Assembly (NCBI GenBank): GCA_008921705.1 | Contig: VFFE01007669.1 | Span: 4,409,246 to 4,473,245, forward strand | Source of the DNA: Burhinus oedicnemus | Taxonomy: Eukaryota > Chordata > Aves > Charadriiformes > Burhinidae | Direction: 5' to 3' | Length of the DNA: 64,000 nt | Part shown: positions 48,893 to 63,500 of the stretch, piece by piece | Layout of the letters: each line of letters begins with the position of its first letter | How positions within the stretch are numbered: the first letter of the stretch is position 1 | The notes under the pieces: model-generated | What the model saw: the letters and a program-made list of their open reading frames with translations, nothing else | The model's database searches: none | Told to the model about the DNA's origin: nothing | Made by a program: the position numbers and the translations under genes

Positions 48893-51800
48893 TTAAACTG
48901 AAGCTGGCCACCATATTGCAACCCAGTTTCTTGGGTGGGCTTGCAAGTGGAAATCTCCTAATGGTTGTGGAAGATAACAAGGGACGAGTACTGCATTTTA
49001 TGTTCAGTAGTTAAGGATTGAGTTTGGTAGCAGTAGAGAAGGTTTAGTGAGCATCAGAAGATATTTTGGTTCCTGCATTTCCCTTCGTCTTGACTCCATC
49101 CTTATTGAGATGCTCTGTTTGAGATAGAAACTAAGGGTCTGCTTCCTTCTCAGGCATCTTCTCTCTGGAGATCTTACTCCATCCTTTCGTTCCTGAGCAG
49201 AGCGCCGGGATATGCCAGCACAAAACTCCTGGCAACCAGCCTTTCTCTGGGGAGGATGCGGTAGGTGGCAGGAACATGCGTGCTTATAAGCTTTAATAGA
49301 CCTCAGTCAAACTGAGTCCCGGAAGAGTGGAGTAGGAGGACTTAAGTGAGGTTGGACATACTGAAGATTGACAGGGGAAGGCTGGGGCTGTGCGAGCCTT
49401 CGGGGGTGGGTCTGTGCTGGAGCGATTGACTGAAATCAGAGTGATTATATTACTAATTTTAATCATGACTTAAATCAGCGAGCAGGAAATCTTGATTAAA
49501 TAATTGTTTTTAATTTTATTTTGCATTTGTGCTTAATTATTTTTCCTAAAGAAAAGTTGATTCTAATTGGTCTAATTTGATCATGCCTCTTGCTAGGCAG
49601 GAGAGTACACATCTATATGCATTTATTTAAGTAGTTATGCAGCTTAGATTCTTAAGGTTTAAGAAACATAATTCCCCATGCTTTAGACAGCTTTTAGCTA
49701 ACTTTATTAGCTAAATAAAACGAATCCTAATTGTGCTAGATACGTAAGAAGAAACAAATATATCCAAATGTGTTTTGCAGTTAAACCAGATTAAGTAGAA
49801 TTGTCTGTAGTTTGTGAAATGAGTCAGTTATTTCTGGTCGCCGCACCTTGCGAGATTTGGACTTAATAGAGCAAATGCAGTTGCTTTGCCGCCTTGTTCA
49901 TCATTTGGAAAAGCAAGCCAGGCTTTCCTGCTTTCTGAGTTGTCCGTTGCTCTTTAGCAGTTCTGAGTGAACCAACTGTTGAAGTGGTTGGACAAACAAA
50001 AATGGCAGAGGTGGTTGCTGGCGAAAACTGGTCCAAGTGCTTCAGAGCTCCGATTTGGGCAGCTCGACAGCAGCTTCCAGTGATGTGAGGGTTTGGCTGC
50101 CAGCAGAACATTAAGGTTTATATCGTTTGAATGTATTTTTCCCTTGTATGAATTTAATAGATCATAAACTTTAAAGCTCACCATAGATCCGTATCGCTCC
50201 AAGTTTAGCTTAAACATTTAACACTGGAGCGTATTTTTAAAATACACAAATAAGAAAAATTATCCACCCTGTGCTCTAAAGGCCTTTTTAGCTTTAGCTG
50301 GAGAGGCTCTGAGGCCAACAAGTGTCCTCCAAGGATTTAGAGGGAAAGCTAGAGATTGTTGGTTACACAACTGTGGCGGGAATCTGGCCGCTTTGGAATG
50401 GGAAACTTAATTTACTGGAGCTTTTACATGAAACTGAACGTCATGGGGAAGGTCTCTATTCCCTGGGACCGCCTCTGCTTGCTGAGAGATGGCAGCAGGA
50501 GCATTAAGCAGTGTATCTTGCCTCATCATATCTGCACAGTTTTAAGTGGGTGGAAACTTAAAGTGCTTTCTTTGTAACGTCCTTAAGAACAAAGCACTCT
50601 GCACTTCAGATTTTAAAAGATGAGGATGGTGGTAAGAAACTCCAGAGTGCCTTTTACAGGAAATGAAGCCTGACCATAATTACTTGGAGATTGGCAAGTA
50701 GTGGATTCCATTTCTTTGGACTTCTAATACAGCTATACCTATAAGAGAAAAAGAAAAATATCTTTTTTGAGGAAAAACAGGAAATCTTGATGCTTTTAGA
50801 AAAATCCACTGTATGATGTCACATACACCCAACCTCTTAGATATTTAACTGATTTTATGACTGTACCTTGAGCTCAACTCATATATATGCTTCAAGTACT
50901 GTCCTGCAGCTGTAGCTTCTGGTGGATTGCAAATTTTTTTTTTTTTTTTTTGGTAAGTAACAGAACCTCTGAATTATAAGCATAAGGGCAACAAATTGGA
51001 AAGTAACATTAAATATACAAATAAATATTTAAGTTGCTCTTCATAACTCCTGTAAGTCTGAAAGAATATAATTTAGATCCTGGTCTTCACTTTGTGGGTC
51101 TTTGATGCTGTTGGGGTCATGCAGCTTTAACAGCAGAGGTGTTTCCCATTTCTCTTCTCCACCATTGAACTCTTAGAGCTCTTGATTTTATAGAGACAAA
51201 CTCGGATGATACTACAAGTAGGGTTTCTAATACCTCTTTCTTTCACTCCTGTGGCTTAGGCTAATCAAGCATAGCTCTATTTGTTAAGTATAGTTTTTTC
51301 TAGTTAATGCTGTGTTCTCATAGATTCCACAGTTTTGTCCTAAATTTTGCAGCTGTACTTTTTTTGTGCCCTAATACCCTCTTTCTAGCTATTTTGGTCC
51401 TCAGGGAGGTTGAGGTCTTTGCTGTTTCTTAGCTTATTCCTAGTAAAAGTGATGAAAGCAGTAGTGTCCTTTAAATTGATATTTTCATTATAAAGCAATT
51501 GAAAATAAAATCCACATATTATTAATATTCTCTAACATCAGTAGAAACATGTATTTTTAAATTAATAAACATTTTTAATTATAATTCTGTTTGTTTAGAC
51601 AGGACAAACTCTTTTTGGTTGACACCGGTGACTTTATATTTTTCTAAGTGATATCATTATAAAGACCAACCTTATTTGCACATACAAGATTGTAATGGAA
51701 CCAGTTCTCTTAATAAATATGTTGTTTGTATGGTGAAAAACAGAGTAACTTTGAAATAGCTTTGGGGTTTTTTTTTATCTTTTACAAATACTGTTAGTTT

Positions 51801-54800
51801 ATGTAGGAAAACATTTTGCAGGTATTATGCTGGAGATCTTAATTTATTGGCAGGTTCTTTTAGTTTTGATGGGTAATGATCTGTTTCTAACAGTTCTGTT
51901 AAAAGTTGTGTTAAAAGACGCATCAGAAGTTTTGAAACTTTTCAGAGTAAAAGTCCTTTGTTATTGCTAAGGTATATCCAGGAAAGTGTCCTGCTTCCCT
52001 TTCCCAGCTCTTTTCCCCCCCTGGTATGTTCCCTTCACCAGCCAGTGAGAACTTACACTGCGGTGAGAAGAGTGGTGATGGTCTAAGTGGTGTAATTATC
52101 TTCATATAGTAATATTTTTTTGTTGTTGTTTTAGTTGTGGTAGTGGTGATTATAGATTATTAAGAGTAGATTTATCGTATTAGTCACCAGTGGTTTTGTT
52201 TGGTTTTTTTTTTCTTTTGCAAGTCACTTATTATTCCTTCATCTGGCTGTTGTTTAGGAGTGGTTGCTGTGTCTTTGCTACCTGTTTGAGAAATTTTTTG
52301 ATCATTAGTGTTGCGTTTTAGTTTCAGTAGTTTTATTCACAGTACTGAACTATGGTAAAAGGCTATCTTGCAAGTTTTCTACAAGCTTTAACTTTGAATA
52401 AAGTGGAGTAATTCTTGTTATAGTACCTTTGTATTTAGTATTTTGAAAGGCCATTAGGAGGAGTGGGATTTTCATATTTTAAAGTTACTATAGGATACAA
52501 ATGGAAGTAATTCCGGAAGATGCAAGTTTAGAATTTTTAAATGAGATACAAAAAGTACTTTTGCTGTGCATGTTATTGCCTCAGTATGTGATTGCTTTTT
52601 GTGAAGTTCATTGCCTATTTAATTTACCTCTACTTATATAATCAGATTGCGTATTACCTCTTTCTAATTAAATTGTATTATTAAATGACTGTGATACTAA
52701 TAATGCCTAAGAGGGGTAACACCAGTATTCAAACTATGAAAGGCAAATATCGTGGTCTTTGTTTCCTTGTTAGATGGTGTTTTGTATTCTGCATTTATAG
52801 TTCTATTCTTTTTTTTCCCTGGTCCCTTGCGTGATACATGTTGTCACGTTCAGAACGTCCAAGTGGTTAGTATCAAGGAAGAAGCAATTTTATATATCAT
52901 GCATATACATACTTTTATATATACACAAAATGTGTGTGTGAAGTCTTGATGATCTGTCTGTTCAGTCATTAGGAATAATAATGTTGTTAGGACCCTCCAT
53001 CCCCCATAGCAGTCTCATGAACAAGTTAAGCTTACACAAAAACTTCATCTGCTTTTTAGTAAAAATGTTCTAAATTCTTGTTGTCTCTTGTTCCATACTT
53101 CTTAAAAACTTGTTTCATTTTTTCAGCTATGTAATTTTGTTAAACCTGCTGATGAGTGTTGCAGATGATACAAAATTTGGCTGCTTGTTTTGCCATATTT
53201 TAAGTTTTAGCTTTTTATATTGCTGTTTGCTTTTAAACCGAAGAATAGAAACATGTAGAGTTCACAAAAAACCAGTCTGGTTGTGTATTAGATTAATATA
53301 TTAATATTATATATCTTGTATTTTTCTCCCTATTTGTTATACTTGCAACATATATTGTAATTTGGGAATGAAATATTGAAGCTATGACAAAAAAATAATT
53401 TCCAGTAAATGACCTTAATAGTGATTTTTTTTTTCCTTTTTTTTTTTTTCCTTTCCCCCTTGTCGTGTGATTGAAAGTTGACCTGATTTGTTCTCCTGGC
53501 TAAATCGCAACATGCTGTTCTCTCCGAGCCTTTCACTTGTTTTTCTCTTCTAGGGAAGTGCAAACAACGGGCACCAGTCTCTGCCAGTGTCTGACACCAC
53601 GTTCCTGCTGTTTTTCTTAAATCTCTCTTTTTCTTCAAGTTTGTTCATATGAAAAAAAGAGAGAAGGAGAGAGAACCTGCTATTTTTACCTTTTTTTGTT
53701 GTTCTCGTGGCTTTGAAATCCTGTCTTTCTAAAGGGAACGAGCAATGAGGCAGCAGTCCCAGTGACTGTCAGGAGTTGCAGAACGTGGCTGTGCGCCACC
53801 ATCCCAATGGCTCCCCGGGTGGGGTGTGTGCTGTCTCTTAGACCAGGTCCCTTGGCCTGCCTCCTCCCACTGCTGTTTTCCCTTCCTGACCGGTGCTGGC
53901 CCACAAGGGTGACCTCCAGTCTCATCCTGCTCCTCTGCTTCCCCTGTGCTTCTCTAAACTGTCATTTTCCTCCTTAAATCGCGGTGTCCCTGCTCGGCTT
54001 TCATTTGTGCATGCTGTTGATTTTGCTGGAGGGAGGGTAAATCTTTGGTAAAGGGAGCGGGTCAGTGTGGTAGAACCAGGAACCTTCTGGATGTTCGAGT
54101 GTTGACCGCCTGCGCTCAGCTGGAGGTGCGCTGTGTGACATGGTTGTGCAGGGGTGTAGCCGGGAGTCTCTCCTCTCATGTCCCACGGCATGTCACTGGG
54201 CGGGAGCTCTCCTGCTGTAGAGCTGGCAGCGATGGCAAGTGCTCCATGCACTTAGGAGTTTACAGTGTCTAGAAAGACTGGTGGAGAATGTTGGTTTAGC
54301 TTGGATGTCAAAATTCTGCTTGGCCACCCATTGTCACTTGAGGAAAGATGAAATCCAGTTTTAAGATTGTTGTGGATAAAGGTCCAAATGAGGGATTTTT
54401 GGGAAATAACAGATTTTGTTGATACTTTTTCAGTCTTTAATAATGGAAATTCCTCATGTTTTTCAGGTTTAAGTCAAGACAGGTCATTATAATTGCTTTT
54501 TGTTACATCCATTGAGTCATTGAATCTACTGGGTTGGTTGTATGAACTATCCAAAGACACTGAGCAGAAGAGTTTATTTCTGGCAAAATAAGACACTTTT
54601 AGCACGAGTTCTCTCATTTGGTAAACAATCATGTTGGTATGTAGTACTTGCAGAACAATATTTTGTCATGTGAAAGCAGTAAATGAAAGTAGTGAATTAG
54701 TGGTTCAGGTAACTACCAAAATAGGTAGTGTGACGAGCTGTTAGGGATGTTAACGGGTTTCATTAGAGACTAAACTGTTTTTTTCCTAACAGTTATACTA

Positions 54801-55269
54801 AAACCTGCATGGTGTACTCAGTCATTTGTGTTTGCATGTGCCACCTCATACTTAGAAGTTTTTCTGTGTGTAGACTTGTTAACACGCCTGTGTATTGACT
54901 GTGGCCATGCGGTACCCGCAGCTGCTGCCTCTGTGGGGCACCGACAGGGCCAGTAGGGTGGCCCCCAGCTCGCCTTTTTTGTATTCCCTGGGAACTGCTG
55001 TTGGCGACACTTTCTCTTTCCTGATGTGTTTTTCTTTAGTTGCTTTTACTAGTTCTGATATTTCAGTTGTCTTTTCGTTGCTGAGGTAGATAGCCCGCTG
55101 AAGCAGCAGGCCCGGGTCTGCTGGGACAGGGAGTGTGGTGTGTGCACATTGACAGACTCGTCGGGGTTTTAACCTCGTCAGACTGTACAGGCACTGGTTT
55201 CATTTGGACTGTCTGCCTTTTCTAACTGATGGGGGTAACCCTGGCTCAGTTCTGGATCCTCGAAGTCAC

Positions 55270-56396
55270 CTCTTTGACACTGTTTCCCACAGCATTCTCC
55301 TGGAGAAACTGGCTGTGCATGGCTTGGATGGGCGTACGCTTGGCTGGGTGAAAAACTGTATGGGTGGCTGGGCCCGAAGAGTGGTGGTGATTGGAGTGAA
55401 ATCCAGTTGGCGGCTGGTCACCAGTGGTGTTCCCCAGGGCTCACTATTGGGGCCAGTTCTGTTTAATATCTTTATCAGTGACCTGAAAGACGGGATCGAG
55501 GGCATCCTCAGTGAATTTGCAGATGACACCAAGTTGGGTGGGAGTGTCGACCTGCTTGAGGGTAGGATGGCTCTACAGAAGGATCTGGACAGGCTGGATC
55601 AATGGGCCAAGGCCAATGGTATGAGGTTCAACAAGGCCAAGTGCCGGGTCCTGCACTTGAGTCACAACAACCCCGTGCAGCGCTACAGGCTTGGGGAAGA
55701 GTAGCTGGAAAGCTGCCTGGCAGAAAAGGATCTGGGGGTGTTGGTCGACAGTCGGCTGAATATGAGCCAGCAGTGTGCCCAGGTAGCCAAGAAGGCCAAC
55801 AGCATCCTGGCTTGTATCAGGAATAGTGTGTCCAGCAGGACTTGAGCAGTGATTTGTCCCCCTGTACTCAGCACTGGTGAGGCCCTACCTTGAATACTGT
55901 GTTCAGTTTTGGGCCTAAAACTCACTACAAGAAAGGCATTGAGGTGCTGAAGCATGTCCAGAGAAAGGCAACGAAGCTGGTGAGGGGTCTAGAGAGCAAG
56001 TCTAGAGAACAAGGAGCGGCAGAGGGAACTGGGGTTGTTTAGTCTGGAGAAAAGGAGGCTCAGAGGAGACCTTACCTCTATCTACAACTACGCGAAAGGA
56101 GGTTGTAGTGAGGTGGGGGTTGATCTCTTCTCCCAAGTAACAAGCGATAGCACAATAGGAAAAGGCCTCAGGTTGCGCCAGGGGAGGTATGGGATGGATA
56201 TTAGGAAAAATTTCTTCACCAAAAGGGTTATCAAACATTGGAACAGGCTGACCTGGGAAGTGATTGAGTGACCATCCCTGGAGGTATTCAAAAGAAGGGT
56301 AGAGGTGGTGCTTAGGGACATGGTTTTGGCAATGGTAATGGTTGGACTTGATCATCTTAAAGGTCCCTTGCAACCTAGACAGTTCTATGATTCTAA
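55270..56396 (+). mobile_element. 5'-truncated CR1 LINE, plus strand, in TLK1 intron 1
   Basis: Begins abruptly inside the RT domain at [13 protein letters not shown] and continues [28 protein letters not shown] (intact YxDD-type box), [20 protein letters not shown] and [19 protein letters not shown]. It then runs to the C-terminal [16 protein letters not shown] and a 3' UTR (ttggacttgatcatcttaaaggtccc) ending AGTTCTATGATTCTAAG. Several stops interrupt it (for example TAG at 55,702 and TGA at 56,270). Its wording differs clearly from the two minus-strand copies, so it belongs to a different CR1 subfamily. Confidence 0.93.
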
Positions 56397-58647
56397 GTCC
56401 GTTATGGATTTGTTCATAGATCTATTCAGTTTTAAAAAAAATCTCCCGTGTGGTTAGCTTGGTGTTTAGTTACCCCCAAAGTCAGGAGTATGGAAACAGT
56501 TGTGTTAAATGTATGCCAGGTGAAACACATCCTAATTTGTCAGCCATTGGTAAGGTGTGCTGCTCCATCCTGGTAGCACTGGCTGTTCTGTCTCTGTCAA
56601 GTTGGCTGTAGGAAGTCAGCTCCAAGAAGCCCACTTCAGCCATCCAAGGGATTTCATGGTCCTCCCCTGCCTCTGGTGTGAGCTGTTTTAAGGAGAAGTC
56701 CTGCTTTATCTCCTGTCAGTTGTGGAAGAGAACTTGGATCACACTTGGTTTTGCTTAAATTACGGCTGCAGTGGTCCACAGAAGCCAGTGTAGCATCCTT
56801 ATTCTTTGACTAAGAAGTAATGTGGTTAGTTTTGTAGGGTAGCAAGTACCATGCAGCTGAGTGTTCAAGTGCTTCTACGTGGTAGATGATGTTAATTACA
56901 CATCAGTATTTTTGTTGGTGTCTTGAAATATGTTTTGAATATATATCTGAAAAAATACGGTTTTTTGATTTGCTATATCAAAGACTTAAAACTCTGCCCT
57001 TTCCAAATTTCTCATTGCCCTCAGGGCTTTAACTGCATTTATATTACAAAATTTTATTCACGTGATCACAGACTTGGTTCCATGAAGTCTGTTCTTCTCT
57101 CAGCCTGCAAGATGGGCAGTTCTCAGGAAGGGACTGTGTTGAAAGGAATGAGAATCCCTTCTTTCTTCTAAAACTTGAATGAAAGTCATAGTATAGCAGA
57201 AAAGAAAGCTGGTTTAAAATTAGGCGATGAGTGCTGGATAGGAGAAACGGCTGTAATGCAGATTTCTTTAATGATAATGCTGAGCAACACTAGAACGGAA
57301 TTTTTGACAGATGATTACGTAGGATGTTTCTTTGTCTGTGAACTGGGTGGGTGCTGAATTTTTAAAAATGTTCAGTACACAAAGTTGCAACTGAATTTAA
57401 TGTATACTGTTGGTATCAAGAGGCTTCGTAGCTGTGCTGTAAGAAGGATGAGTACAAAGTTTAAAATATTTTTTTCCCCTTAGCCTTAAACTTTATCTTT
57501 CACTGATTCGTGTGTGATTTCATGCAAGTCTCATTTTTTTTCTCTATCTGTAGAATGGGAGCAATGTTTCAAAGTCCTAAGAAAATGTAGGTGTAGTCAT
57601 TAACATATCAGCACTCTGTGTGTGTGTAATGTATCTATTTAAAGCCGTATCCTGAGAGGCTTCCCCCTACAAGGGACTTTGAGGAAATGAGTCTCTTCCC
57701 CTATTCAGCAAAGCTTGGATTGTCTTGTCAGTTCAGAGGCTGCTGGTTGAGTTGCAAAGTTTAAAACAAACAAACAAAAAAAAAAAAACCCACCAGTATT
57801 TAGTTGGCTGATTCTTTGACCACCACTTCGCCTATGGACAGGGTGCCTACAAGACATAAATGGTGAGCCATCCCGCAGGTAGCATGGCCCTACTCAGCAA
57901 GGGGCGCAGGGTCCCTGTTGCATGAGCTGCCTGCTAGTGTGGTGGTTTCTCATGAAGCTTGTGATTCTGCAGTCTGAATCTCTTAATGCAAATTTTTTTT
58001 GTTTCAGTTTTTAGTATTTTCTGCACTTTGTGCGCCATACAGGTATTTTGAAAGGAGCAAAATTGACAGTGTTATTTGAGGTGAATACCTTTTTTTCTTA
58101 AAATGGTGTAGTTCAAAAGCCAAAATAGTTCACGAGTCTTGTGGTTATAGCTAGAGGTGAATTTACTGTCCCAGTTTAATCTTAGAGGTGTAATAAACTT
58201 TTTTTGTGTGTTTGTTAAACTGTGGTCTCATGTAAGTACGTGGGGGTTGAAGTTCTGATCAATCACAGTGTTATGAGTGAAATAGATTAATATATTTGGA
58301 AAGACATTTTTTTGTTTAATTTCTTATTTGTAGCGTGTTCCTCGCCATGTAATGGCGAAAACAGTACAGGTCAAGAGTTATATACTATGATCGCCAGTTT
58401 GTTATGTCCTGTGTGCTCCAGGGAGCAGAGCGCTTGCCTCGAGGGTCAGTGGGCTGTCTGCGCTGGGGAGGTTTTGAAGATCATGAGGGCAGAAATGGCA
58501 GTAGGAGCTACAGAGGTAAGGAGATTAGGAAGTTCAAGGAATTAACAACTGAAACACTCTCCTGTTGATACAAATACAGCTTTCAAATACCAAATGACTG
58601 GTATTATAACTCAGAAAAATAAGATACACTTATTCTTTTAAATTGTT

Positions 58648-58658
58648 GGGGGGGGGGG
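58648..58658. repeat. G11 homopolymer
   Basis: Eleven consecutive G residues in TLK1 intron 1. Confidence 0.9.
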
Positions 58659-59568
58659 AAGCTGCCTTTCTACCCTACAGGTAACTTCCAGACAAATTTA
58701 TTTGAGGAAAAGGTGCACAATTTAAATTTGTTCTTCATGGTTTACTTTTTCTGAGGAGTGAGGGTGAGAACCAAAAACCCTGTGGGAAGGGGCATTGCTA
58801 GCTCTCTTCCTGCTCGGGAGGTGACCTCTGCTTTTAACTTCCTTTTCACTCCTTCCTTAGATAGCAGAAACTACTGTTTATTTTTGACATGTGCAAAAGG
58901 CCTGTGCCATTTTAAATTCTTGCAGAACAGCCATTTCGTGGACTCGAGCGTTTAGAGCTCCCAGTTTGTTTCCTTGTAACTGAATGCAGCAGATGAAATT
59001 TGCTGTACTTTCTGGTGTTTCTCTAGGTGTAGATATTTCTTCTTCAGGACTGCTCTAGGCTTTTAGTGCTTTTCAGCATAGAAATAGGTAGAGAGATGGA
59101 AAGTAGTGAGCTTTTGTTCAGAGCGTGATGCACTTTTTGAGAGTATCACAAAACTGGTGTTATCTTGTAACCCATGAATTTGCAGTGTGTTTCTCCCTTG
59201 CTCGGTGCCTCTTCCTCAAGGGGATAGGGAGCGTCTGGTTTTGCCACAAATGAAGCTGAAATGGGCATATTCTGCTTCTCTCTTTCTGTTTGGTTTCCTT
59301 TTACAGAGCTGTCTGGAAGCAAGAGTAATTGCTGCAGATTCCTCTACACAGAGATGAAAAGGGAGCTGGTAGAGATAGGCAGGCAGCACTTCACCTGCAC
59401 GTGCACAGCCCAGGCTGTATTAGTTTTTATCTGTCTTGACATAATGTTGTGTTCAAGGCAGATGTTTGCTACCTAGGAAGACAGTCTTTTAGTGTTCTCG
59501 CCACAGATGTCTTGCGTAACTTTGGCCAAGACGTTAGGTGCTTTCTGTAAAATATAAATAGGCTTTTC

Positions 59569-60548
59569 ACAGAATCACAGGGATTGGAAGGGACCTCTGG
59601 AGATCATCTAGTCCAACCCCCCTGCCAGAGCAGGGGCACCTAGAACAGGTTGCACAGGATGACATCCAGGTGGGTTTTGAATGTCTCCAGAGTCGGAGAC
59701 TCCACCCCCTCTCTGGGCAGCCTGTTCCAGTGCTCTGCCACTCTCAAAGTAAAGAAGTTCCTCCTCATGTTCAGATGGAACTTCCTATGGTCAAGTTTGT
59801 GCCCTGTACCTCTTGTCCTATCCCTGGGCACCACTGCAAAAAGACTGGTGCCATCCTCCCGGCACCCTCCCTTTAAGTATTTGTAAGCATTGATGAGATC
59901 CGCCCTCTGAGTCTGCTCTTCTCCAGACCCAAGTCCCTCAGCCTTTCCTCATCAGAAAGATGTTCCAGTCCCCTAAGCATCTTTGTAGCCCTCTGCTGTA
60001 CCCTCTCCAGCAGTTCCCTGTCCTTCTTGAACCCAGAACTGGACACAGTACTCCAGATGCGGCCCCACCAGGGCAGAGTAGAGGGGGAGGAGAACCTCCC
60101 TCGACCTGCTTGCTGCACTCTTCTTGATGCACCCCAGGATGCCATTGGCCTTCTTGGCCACAAGGGCACATTGCTGGCTCATGGCCATCCTGTTGTCCAC
60201 CAGGACTCCCAGGTCCCTTTCCACAGAGCTGCTTTCCAGCAGGTCAGCCCCTAACCTGTGCTGGTGCATGGGGTTATTCCTCCCCAGGTGCAGTACCCTA
60301 CACTTGCCTTTGTTAAACTTCATGAGGTTTCTCTCTGCCCAGCTCTCCAGCCTGTCCAGGTCGTGCTGTATGGCAGCACAGCCTTCCGGTGTGTCAGCCA
60401 CCCCTCCCAGTTTTGTGTCCTCAGCAAACTTGCTGATGGTACCCTCTATCCCTTCATGCAGGTCATTGATGAATATGTTGAACAGGACTGGACCCAGTCC
60501 TGACCCCTGGGGAACACCACTTGTCACAGACCTCCAACTAGACTCTGT
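59569..60548 (-). mobile_element. 5'-truncated CR1 LINE, minus strand, near-identical to the copy at 24,071
   Basis: The 3' terminus is at ~59,569 (ACAGAATCACAGGGATTGG). It ends sharply at 60,548, after ACTCTGT, where the sibling copy continues. It encodes [29 protein letters not shown], the [20 protein letters not shown] region and [11 protein letters not shown]. Relative to the 24,071 copy it has an 8-nt deletion near 60,031 that causes a frameshift, but keeps the intact GVPQG codon. About 7 differences in ~370 nt by eye implies recent activity of this subfamily. Confidence 0.95.
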
Positions 60549-63500
60549 AAGACTTTTCTTACCTTACAGGGGGATTGTAAGCATAAACTTCTCTGTGTAT
60601 TGTGTATTTGTTTATCGATCGTAGTAGTAGTACAGTGCAATACCACAGCACTGATACTGCCCTATGGGACACTAACAAAGACTTTTTTACTTTTGATTGA
60701 CCAAGGATCCAGTAGACTAAAGCAACCCAAAGGGGTGCCATGATATTTTCTTCTAATCTTTATTCTAACTTGGTAGCATAAAGCAATGCATTTAGTGTAG
60801 TTTTCCCTTAACCAGAACATTGTTCTTAACTCTGAAGAAAGAAAAGTTACTGCTTTTGACCTTACAACTGTGTAGTGAATCTTCCCTTTCCAGGAGAAAG
60901 CTGCATGGAACCTAGATGTGATTGTTTAAGGCTTTATGGGAGACTTTAGAGAGGTTAGTATCATGTTTATGCAGGCACAGACTATAGTGATCAGAGATGA
61001 CAAGAAACGTCAGAAGTGTGTATTAGTTGGCTGTCCAGTTGCTGCCAAAACTGACAGTTGTCTTGAACTAAACTTTATTAAATCACTTTAAATGAGTACT
61101 TTGTATCTCTGATTATTCCATCACTGTAGCAGATGTTCAAATCAGATGCTGTCAGAGTTTTACTGAAGATGCATTTGTTTTTCCATATCTATACATTTGT
61201 TCTAAGTGGACTAAATGCTTAGAGCAGCACTTTATACAGTGAGAGTCAACTAGTCAATAAACCTGCTCTTGGGTATCACTGTCGTTTTGCTGTGAAGAGT
61301 GCAAAATGGTCAGTGAAGACTATGTTCACAAACCTACTTGTTTCTTTGAAACACTCTGGCTCTGCCAGTTTGCTGTTAAATGGTAGATGTTGGTGGTGTT
61401 GAAAAGCCACCAAAATCCTTCTGCCAAATCAGAACCTGCTCTTTGATTGCCCTTGGCATTTCAGAATAATCTAGAGAACAATTTCAAGTGAGTAATCCAG
61501 GTTTTTAAAAGAGCAGGAAAATATGACACTTGGGATTATACAGCAACAAGTTGCAAAGGAATGGATACCATTCCTTGTAACAAACATGTTCAGGGTATCA
61601 CCCATCTAGTTTGTATATGTTCAGACTGTTGCCTTCTTTGTCAGGCTCATTCTGCCTATGGTATTGTAGCAAACAACTTGGGAAATATGTTTTTTAGCAA
61701 TTTTTTTACTACTTAAGCTCTTTGTTGTATGAGTTCAGAACAAATCTTTTTAAGTAGGACATTTCCAGAAGGCATATTATTCACTGATGCTACTTTTCTG
61801 TGGAGCATTTTTTGTAGAAGCTTTTCTGTTTGAGTGATATAGGAGGACTCTCATGATGGGGAGAGGTCGTGCAGTTTGGGATTTTGATGTAGGAAGTACA
61901 CTCTGATCTTACCTAACTCAACAGTGTTTTCAGGAGCCTAAAAGGGGATTACTGGATATGGAGAGGAATTTTGGATGTGGGGAATTCTTCTTCCAAGTGG
62001 ACTGTTCTGCTGTTGAGCACAGCAGATGTTTCTGTTGTTATGCCCATGAACTGATCTGTTGAATTCAGTTTTTGTCAAGTTAAGGTGTGTAGAGGAGAGG
62101 AGAAAATACGGTGATACCAATCTTAAAAATGTAGCCTCCTTACTGCTTTTGAGGGGTGGCAATTCCAGGATAAACAGCTTTCAAGATACTAGTAATATAC
62201 TTTATGTTCTTTCAGTTGTCCTTTTTCCCTTCATTGATCACACTAAACATTATTCAACAGACTCAGGAAGGACCTTGTCGTGGTTCTGTTGCTCATAGCA
62301 GTATTTGCTATGCTAACGCTTCCTGTACATGGTGCATGTGGAGTTATATGAGAAATTTGGGAAATGACGTGGTAGAAGCCATGTTGAATATTCTATGCTA
62401 TATCTTATCTTCTCTTTATTAATTATTCTATACTTGCCAACTCCTATCTTTAATATGGGAAAAAACACTGCAAAAATAATGCCATAATAATTTCTGGGGC
62501 AAGATGGGAAAAGTTTGATGTATGAAGAATTCCTTCAGGAAAAGCTAGCATAAAGAAAAGTCTGGCTGAAAACTGACCTGTTATAAGGATTCACATGCCA
62601 AATAAAACTGAATGTTGACTCGTTTTCTGAATAATGAGCAGGATTGGAATGAGGCACAGCATGCCATTGTTTCAGTGAATATTGCAAAAAAGCTTCAGTA
62701 GCTTTCGGACCCATCAGCACCATTAATTGTTAGACTTCAGTCTTGAAAGCTGTCATAGACATGCACGTTATCGTTTTTCGGGTTTGGGATGTAATTTTTA
62801 AAGGTGCTCAGTCAGTTGGGTTTTTTCTTTCAAGTCTTTCTATTGCCTATATTAGTGCTTGTCTTTCTTAGGTACCGTGCTGCTCTTCAGACAGGTGGTG
62901 TTTACACCTGTGCGATAGGTTTGTTGCCTGTGGTGTTGAAGGAAAGTGCAATTACTTATATGCAATATGTAGCGAAAATGCTGTCACTCAGAAATAAGAG
63001 CTCTCCATTGCTTCATGAGGCCCGTGCATTGCTCTTGAGCCATGTGTGGCTTTCAGGCAATTCAGTTGCACTTCCATGGGGTAAGAGTGGTAGAGGGACT
63101 TATCAGAAATGAGGCATCACCTGTTTGTCTTGGACAAAGTTGCATGCCTGGTTCAGCCCCAGTTACAATAGAATAGACCCTTGGGGAGCTATTGTCCTCT
63201 GTTGTATGAATCACTCCCTGAGCTCTGAATGAGCCATTCTGAGTTGCCATCCTTGTGGCATATACCCACACGCATGAGTATATGTTGTTGCTTTGTGGCC
63301 AAATAAAGGTGTCAGTAGGCAAACTTGTAAATTCATCTCTGCCTCTGCTGCCTGCAGCCATCTGAGACACATAACGACCAAGGGATCCTTAGAACACGGC
63401 GCCTAGATGAAAGGCGGGGAGAATTAAACATTCTTAAAATGTTATCCACAAGTGTCTCCTAGCTGACCTGGAGTTGGCCCAAGTCATTTTATTTGTAAGT

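Noticed and set aside
53145..53185. ADDTKFGC-like reading suggesting a CR1 RT box
   Set aside because: Only ~25 bases fit (GCAGATGATACAAAATTTGG). The flanking sequence does not follow CR1 order, so it is either chance or too decayed to call.
59261..59476. Possible TLK1 exon after TTTTACAG at 59,301-59,308
   Set aside because: The translation (ELSGSKSNCCRFLYTEMKRE) does not match any TLK1 segment, and no consistent donor in a matching frame was found.
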